A stretch of 64,000 bases of DNA from Lytechinus pictus (taxonomy: Eukaryota > Echinodermata > Echinoidea > Temnopleuroida > Toxopneustidae): the NCBI RefSeq assembly GCF_037042905.1, contig NC_087259.1:23670501-23734500 (forward strand). The letters run 5' to 3'. Numbering within the stretch: the first letter of the stretch is position 1; every line of letters begins with the position of its first letter. The notes below the pieces were generated by a model. That model saw only the letters and a list, made by a program, of their open reading frames with translations. It was not told the DNA's origin and did not search any database. Of this stretch, positions 61,501-64,000 are shown piece after piece. The position numbers and the translations under genes were made by a program.

Positions 61501-62839
61501 AAGAAAAAAATCAATGAATTATCATCAATCCATCTTACCCATGGTAAAAGTTTCATACCAATGTTTTAAATCAAATTCTAGTAAAATGAACCTTACAGAA
61601 TACAACAATTTTAAGGGATTGACATACATTATATAGCTCTTATTTTTATATATTCACCTGTGTAAAAGCATCATGGTGTATTGGTTCTGACTCTCAAACT
61701 TTAAATCAGAGGGTTGTATGTTTGAATCCAACTTCTGGGTCCCGTCTTACAAAGAGTTGATTGATCCAATCAACCTCAATTATACGGAAATCCAACATTG
61801 TCATATTTTTTTCTTTAGGAAATTTGCACAATGTCCTTTGAAAACAAAGAGAAGCATGCTGAATTATCAAGAAAACACTGAATGTATGAATATACATCAT
61901 ATCTATAAAATATTATGAACGAAAATGCATTTTACATGTTGAAGTTGCTGGCTTTCCATAGTTGTGGTTGATTGGATCAATTATAACTCTTTGTAAGACA
62001 GGGCCCAGATGTTAATTTCCTTTGCAATACATTCATCCACACTAATCAAGCTTGTCCCAGATGAGGTGAATAAAGTACCCAGTAGGATTTATTCCCCGAT
62101 TGCTTTTAATGGCGCATATTCCAGCTCAGCTACAGCCAGGATAATAATAAAGACAGAAGTTGCAGCAAACAATTATTTCATGAGAAAGTCTTTTCAATCA
62201 AGGTTAATTGTCAAATTATTATCATACATCTAGATACATTTATGATTTTTGGTTGAAAAACACAATTTGCATTGATTTTATACACGTAATCAGGTTTTTG
62301 AGCAATTTTGGGACCGACATGTTCTTACAAAATATCGCGTAATTTCGGAACCGCGTACCTGGGCGTTGCAAAATGGTCTCAAAAGATGCGCAAGACTTGA
62401 AAGTAAAAAGTCAGCAAGCAGCGCGGTCAAAAAATTTGCGCGGCGGTGTAGTGGCGAAATTTGTCGAGGGGGGGGGTCAAATTGACCCCCCCCCCCAGTT
62501 TAATAAGGGTTAAACACGTTTAGCTAGTCTTAAAAAAAAAGCTTTGGAAAAAAAAGACATACCCTAAATACGTTTGACCCCGCGATTTACCATTCTTTCA
62601 AAACCACCCTTTTTTTGGAAATCTGTGTTTTTGATACCCTTAACGAATGCATGCACGGCCTGTGTCTAAAACTGAAAAACACACCCTTTTAAACGCGTTT
62701 TTTTTTGTCATGCATGTGTACAGCAATATATTTGACTGCCCCCCCCCCCCCCCCCCCCCCCGCGGGTTACCTACAAACTTACCAGCTTTATTATATTGTC
62801 ACTGTGTTTCTCAATTGCATTGGATTGGTAGTCATGACC
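46491..62839 (-). CDS. ABHD16A: ABHD16A, phosphatidylserine lipase (5' end missing)
   Basis: Minus-strand exons, in transcript order: 62839-62783, 61479-61413, 59350-59264, 58064-57979, 57798-57734, 57209-57040, 55873-55728, 55285-55222, 53620-53571, 53023-52859, 52189-52126, 51713-51650, 50421-50365, 49620-49558, 48199-48123, 47871-47773, 47005-46959, 46589-46491. Phases fit at every join; 508 residues, then TGA. Two hydrophobic segments are followed by an alpha/beta-hydrolase domain. Counting visible residues, Ser300 (AWSIGG), Asp375 (RRTKDEII) and His452 (YAEKH) are spaced 75 and 152 apart, as in the human triad 355/430/507 as I remember it. Known mammalian function: ER-membrane lipase making lysophosphatidylserine. 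The N-terminal ~45 residues were not found. Confidence 0.95.
47160..47760 (+). repeat. (ATC)n/(CAT)n microsatellite, ~600 bp
   Basis: Dominated by CATCAT, ACCATC and ATCATT words with higher-order blocks ('tacaacactatcaccat' recurs several times). It lies in the ABHD16A intron between exons 47773 and 47005. It yields spurious His/Ser/Ile frames on + and an Asp-rich frame on -. Confidence 0.95.
47773..47871 (-). CDS. ABHD16A: ABHD16A exon with the catalytic histidine
   Basis: Encodes YSAFEVDDSACLRVLKEYAE then KH. The His lines up with the third triad residue by spacing from the Ser (152). The donor is CTCATAG|gtatac; its use is confirmed because the next exon (47005-46959) continues GDDMNHSRKVQLALYL, matching the vertebrate GEDM...QLAL block. 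If unspliced, the frame runs 47 residues into an Asp-rich stretch. Confidence 0.9.
48200..49557 (-). other. ABHD16A intron, no feature seen
   Basis: AT-rich intronic DNA between exons 49558 and 48199; nothing recognised. Confidence 0.4.
49621..50364 (-). other. ABHD16A intron, no feature seen
   Basis: AT-rich; no repeat boundary or RNA gene recognised. Confidence 0.4.
50604..50848. mobile_element. TIR element, CATGATGAAAAAC family (ABHD16A intron)
   Basis: AGCATGATGAAAAACATGCACAACC at the left, and TGTGTGGAGGTTTTCATAAT then GCTCTCATG at the right. Internal 'ggaatcggtccatgacc' links it to 38618-39097. A C run lies at about 50657-50667. Confidence 0.65.
51220..51632. mobile_element. TAACACAAAGCTTAGC TIR element, interrupted by another element
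   Basis: GGCCCCGTAACACAAAGCTCAGCAGTGATC on the left, and 'attgattgctaggccttgcgctacaggaccc' on the right, correspond to the two ends of the 130-bp elements at 54479 and 54897. The middle is replaced by the GCCCGTATTCTGA element 51271-51562. Nested insertion inside an ABHD16A intron. Confidence 0.65.
51271..51562. mobile_element. TIR element GCCCGTATTCTGA, second copy (292 bp, nested)
   Basis: Starts GCCAGTATTCTGAAGTCAGG and ends GTTCAGAATACGGGC. It shares 'gaccatggtctaactctgtgctaaaatta' with 33571-33870. Flanks CAATG and CATAG may be a decayed 5-bp duplication. Confidence 0.8.
52190..52858 (-). other. ABHD16A intron with a T/G homopolymer patch
   Basis: AT-rich. A run of T followed by a G run lies at about 52609-52634, and C-rich patches at 52760-52800. 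Nothing else seen. Confidence 0.4.
52859..53023 (-). CDS. ABHD16A: ABHD16A exon with the nucleophile serine
   Basis: The 165-nt, phase 0-0 exon contains AFAWSIGG-type text (LFAWSIGGFATSWAAM). The Ser lies in the nucleophile elbow, here A-W-S-I-G, with Ala in place of the usual first Gly, as in vertebrate ABHD16A. It is preceded by the oxyanion-region exon 53620-53571 (GWNHPGFGGST). Being a multiple of three, skipping this exon would keep the frame but remove the catalytic Ser. Confidence 0.95.
53697..54181. mobile_element. ATGCTTTTCACACT TIR element, 485 bp
   Basis: Left ATGCTTTTCAAACTGCATTTCCTTAACCC, right GGTTAAGGAAGGTCTGTGTAGTGTGAAAAGCAT. Interior blocks alternate 'ttaacccc' and 'ggggttaa' with extra internal inversions ('ctttggggtttcacactg', 'tttcacactgcat'), giving a multi-hairpin structure. 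In the intron upstream of ABHD16A exon 53571-53620. Confidence 0.8.
54318..54478. mobile_element. TAACACAAA TIR element, 160 bp
   Basis: CCCTGTAACACAAACCTTAGCGATG on the left and 'gattgatcgctaatctttgtgttatgg' on the right. Same family as 41174-41338, in the opposite sense. It abuts the next element at 54479. Confidence 0.75.
54479..54608. mobile_element. GTAACACAAAGCTTAGCAATG TIR element, 130 bp, copy A
   Basis: GGGGCCCGTAACACAAAGCA then GCAATGATC on the left; GATTAATCGCTAACCTTTGTGTTACAGGACCC on the right. An internal 'attgactacaatgtacaatcaatcg' is shared with copy B at 54897. Confidence 0.85.
54897..55028. mobile_element. GTAACACAAAGCTTAGCAATG TIR element, 130 bp, copy B
   Basis: GGGGCCCGAAACACAAAGCT at the left and CCTTTGTGTTACAGGACCC at the right. 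Nearly identical to copy A throughout, so the pair is recent. Lies 290 bases downstream of copy A in the same intron. Confidence 0.85.
56340..56980. repeat. older TIR element split by hAT insertion
   Basis: 'ctgatcattaagcctcggtttaaccctagtctaaac' and 'catattcatggca' match 58225-58330 ('ctgatgcttaaaccaatgtttaatcccagactaaac', 'catattcatcgca'). Its right part 'aaaagtgtggtctaagt|taaccc' is split by the hAT element at 56596-56953. Confidence 0.5.
56596..56953 (+). mobile_element. non-autonomous hAT-like element (358 bp) with perfect 8-bp duplication
   Basis: Starts CAGCGCTTCTCAAAC and ends GTTTAGAAGCGCTG. GTCTAAGT lies on both sides (56588-56595 and 56954-56961). In reverse orientation its interior matches the 491-bp element at 1418-1908: 'ggtaggtgggcctcgaaaaaa', 'agtcaaagtggtcctcgagta', 'cgaacatggtatatccgatc'. 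Sits in an ABHD16A intron. Confidence 0.9.
58225..58500. repeat. relative of the 56340-56980 repeat
   Basis: 'gatgcttaaaccaatgtttaatcc' near the left and 'ggtttcaattaaacgagggttga' near the right form a weak inverted pair. Shares 'acttcttccatattcat' with 56410-56430. Intronic, not coding. Confidence 0.45.
58501..58982 (-). other. ABHD16A intron, no feature seen
   Basis: AT-rich sequence without recognised signals. Confidence 0.35.
58983..59250. mobile_element. CTTACAAAGAGTT TIR element, 268 bp
   Basis: GGGCCCCATCTTACGAGTTACGATTGATCC at the left and 'ggatcaatcgcaactctttgtaagacgggccc' at the right. The interior matches 41339-41608. It ends 14 bases from the donor of ABHD16A exon 59264-59350. 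Confidence 0.85.
59264..62839 (-). CDS. ABHD16A: ABHD16A exons for membrane region (visible residues 1-70)
   Basis: Exon 62839-62783 gives GHDYQSNAIEKHSDNIIKL, matching the vertebrate YYQPRALEKHADSI region. Exon 61479-61413 gives the first hydrophobic segment (ISFCWSFGYYTSPIIIGILY), and 59350-59264 the second (FGGMMLIALCGAFYV). These are the expected membrane anchors of the enzyme. Phases are 0-0, 0-1 and 1-1. The upstream acceptor is CTTTCAG, so at least one more 5' exon must exist, probably beyond the window. Confidence 0.9.
59351..59819 (-). other. ABHD16A intron, no feature seen
   Basis: AT-rich, with a short TCTC run near 59490; nothing else recognised. Confidence 0.35.
59820..60780 (+). 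repeat. ~160-190-bp tandem repeat carrying nuclear-receptor-type DR1 motifs
   Basis: About six units of 'gtccaagtttcatgaactaga', 'tccataaactttcaaagttatgatgg', 'caacatggcc.aagttcattgacc', 'taaatgacctttgaccttggtcatgtgacctgaaactca'. TGACCTTTGACCT, the reverse complement of a perfect DR1 (AGGTCA-A-AGGTCA), occurs at 60264-60276, 60428-60440 and 60620-60632, with near matches at about 59927 and 60086. The last two units carry an extra 'cttaaccttaggttaag' palindrome. Confidence 0.85.
60772..60837 (+). repeat. GC-rich terminal block after the DR1 array
   Basis: CGCCGCCGCCGCCGTCGG followed by 'gcagcgcctatagtctcgc' and 'tgctatgcaggcgagac'. GTCTCGC and GCGAGAC are inverted. It closes the tandem array and may be the end of a mobile unit. 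Confidence 0.5.
60850..60890 (+). repeat. 'ggtcta' repeat fragment, copy 3
   Basis: AGGATTAGACCATGTGGGAT then AAGACAAATT matches the right end of 28164-28598. Confidence 0.55.
60891..61412 (-). other. ABHD16A intron, no feature seen
   Basis: AT-rich; no recognised element. Confidence 0.35.
61666..61736 (+). mobile_element. tRNA-derived SINE head, truncated by a MITE
   Basis: AAAGCATCATGGTGTATTGG (A box region), 'tctgactctcaaactttaaatcagaggg' and TGTTTGAATCCAAC (B box) match the SINE head at 28712. The body is missing where the TIR element at 61735 begins. Confidence 0.65.
61735..62008. mobile_element. CTTACAAAGAGTT TIR element, 274 bp, nested in SINE
   Basis: CTGGGTCCCGTCTTACAAAG at the left and CTTTGTAAGACAGGGCCCAG at the right. 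The interior matches 41339-41608 and 58983-59250 ('ccatagttgtggttgattgg', 'gaaaacaaagagaagc'). Confidence 0.85.
62009..62782. other. ABHD16A intron with inverted G/C runs
   Basis: GGGGGGGGGTCAAATTGACCCCCCCCCC near 62468-62496 is a G-run/C-run inverted pair around GTCAAATTGAC. A 22-base C run lies at 62740-62761, right beside the donor of exon 62783-62839. Fragments of an unknown dispersed repeat are likely. Confidence 0.5.
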
Positions 62840-63462
62840 CTGAAAGATACACAAAGACACAAATTGTAAGCAAACATAGATTAAAACACTGCAACTAACC
62901 ATATAAAGAACAAATCACAAGTACAGCCACCCTCAAACAAGCTCACCCCCAAATTCATCTCGATAGTTGAATTTCCCCATAAAAATATTCAACAATAACA
63001 ACAGCATTTGTAGGACACTTTATATGGATGTTTCAAAGTGCAGGTGGATTGACAAAAAGAATGAATACAGTATATATCAACACACAAACCCAAATAGAAA
63101 TAGGCATTATATTTCCAAATCAGGCATCGATCCAGTACCAGGCTACAATGTAATGCAAAAAAACTTGCATTAGAATCCTGGGGTTCATGCCATGTTTTGT
63201 TAGTTACTGTACCAAACAAGTGTAATGATATTAGCCACCAACAACAATAAGCTTCTCAGAGATTACTGTATGATGGCCTACATGTGCAACGGGCAAGCTA
63301 CTGTATGTCTCCCAGCAATGCCACTGCTCTGTAATATGCCTTGATGCACATTGGTGATCAAGCACTTTAAGATTTAATTACAATTCAATAACCACCCATC
63401 ATGCACACCTTCTGATAACAAAGTTATTGAATTTTAAAAGTTATTTTACATTTTAAAGAATT
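62840..63462. other. upstream of ABHD16A exon, missing first exon not found
   Basis: I searched the minus strand for a start exon matching the conserved ABHD16A N-terminus (GP.LY.IYR type) and saw none. AT-rich with no clear promoter. Confidence 0.4.
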
Positions 63463-63873
63463 TTGGGAGTTAATTTATTTCTTTTAAAAATAAATAAATT
63501 TGATTCAGGATTATGTTGTTTTTGTAAACTTGAAGAAGAAACATTAATTCATTTGTTCTCTGAATGTCCGATAACTTTATTATTTTGGAACAAAATTATA
63601 CAATGGTTAAGAGAACTTTCAAATATTGATTTACAGCTTGATCAAGAATTGTGTTTATTTGGAATTAGATCATTTAATGTTTGTGCTTTAAATACCATTC
63701 TATTAATTTCTCGCTTTCATATATATAAAATGAAAATGAATAATAAATTACCTAATTTTAATCTACCTAAAAGTGAAATTCAGAGATTTTTTGTTTTTGA
63801 AAAGTACATTTTTATGAAAAACAATCAATGTGAGAAATTCAGAAGTGGGCGTTATTTTTTAATTATTTTATGA
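63463..63873 (+). pseudogene. LINE reverse-transcriptase C-terminal fragment (zinc-binding tail)
   Basis: A 136-residue open stretch contains CCFCKLEEETLIHLFSECP followed by FW, the CxxC...HLF..C pattern of the zf-RVT domain found at the C-terminus of non-LTR retrotransposon reverse transcriptases. It has no ATG (the frame begins at TTG after a stop), the polymerase part is absent, and it ends at TGA 63871-63873, as expected for a 5'-truncated LINE copy. What follows (63874-64000) is AT-rich and may be the element's 3' tail. Confidence 0.75.
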
Positions 63874-64000
63874 AGTAGGCATCACTAGTACTCTTTATAT
63901 AAAATAGTGTATGTTATGTAGACAAGATGAAGTAAGAATGAATGTATGTAAAAGATTGTATGTAAAAGAGTTATGTAAAATAATTCGATTTGTTATTGTT

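Overview
The window is eukaryotic nuclear DNA: AT-rich, with intron-rich split genes, canonical GT-AG introns and dense DNA-transposon relics. It most likely comes from a marine deuterostome invertebrate. The repeat style (fold-back elements, many short TIR elements, tRNA-derived SINEs, frequent 'taggccta' and 'tacatgta' words) suggests an echinoderm, probably a sea urchin. That organism call is inference.

Layout. Positions 1-7215 are repeats: a ~110-bp array with a GCGAGCGCGAAGC core, interrupted by a 5.6-kb fold-back element (341-5918). Its long inverted arms contain ~163-bp tandem units and are themselves hit by a hAT-like element and a TTAA-flanked element. Positions 7872-8467 are another short TIR element. 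From 8826 to 36899 (+) lies a complete 22-exon gene for a predicted 1266-residue protein: an N-terminal armadillo-like helical repeat region, three fibronectin type III domains, then a long Ser/Lys/Asp-rich, probably disordered C-terminal half. I could not match it to a named gene. Positions 36900-46490 are intergenic or 3' UTR, crowded with MITE-like elements, including a perfect 108-bp hairpin. From 62839 down to 46491 (-) lies ABHD16A, a membrane-anchored serine hydrolase (phosphatidylserine lipase): 18 exons and 508 residues are visible, with the first coding exon missing or beyond the window. A LINE reverse-transcriptase tail fragment (63463-63873) lies upstream of it.

The two genes are convergent (tail to tail), 9.6 kb apart, and nothing suggests a shared pathway. 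Exon borders were placed by hand from splice signals, unbroken phase across every junction, and, for ABHD16A, agreement with the remembered vertebrate protein. Repeat borders come from terminal inverted repeats and, where visible, target-site duplications. No bacterial, phage or CRISPR features are present.
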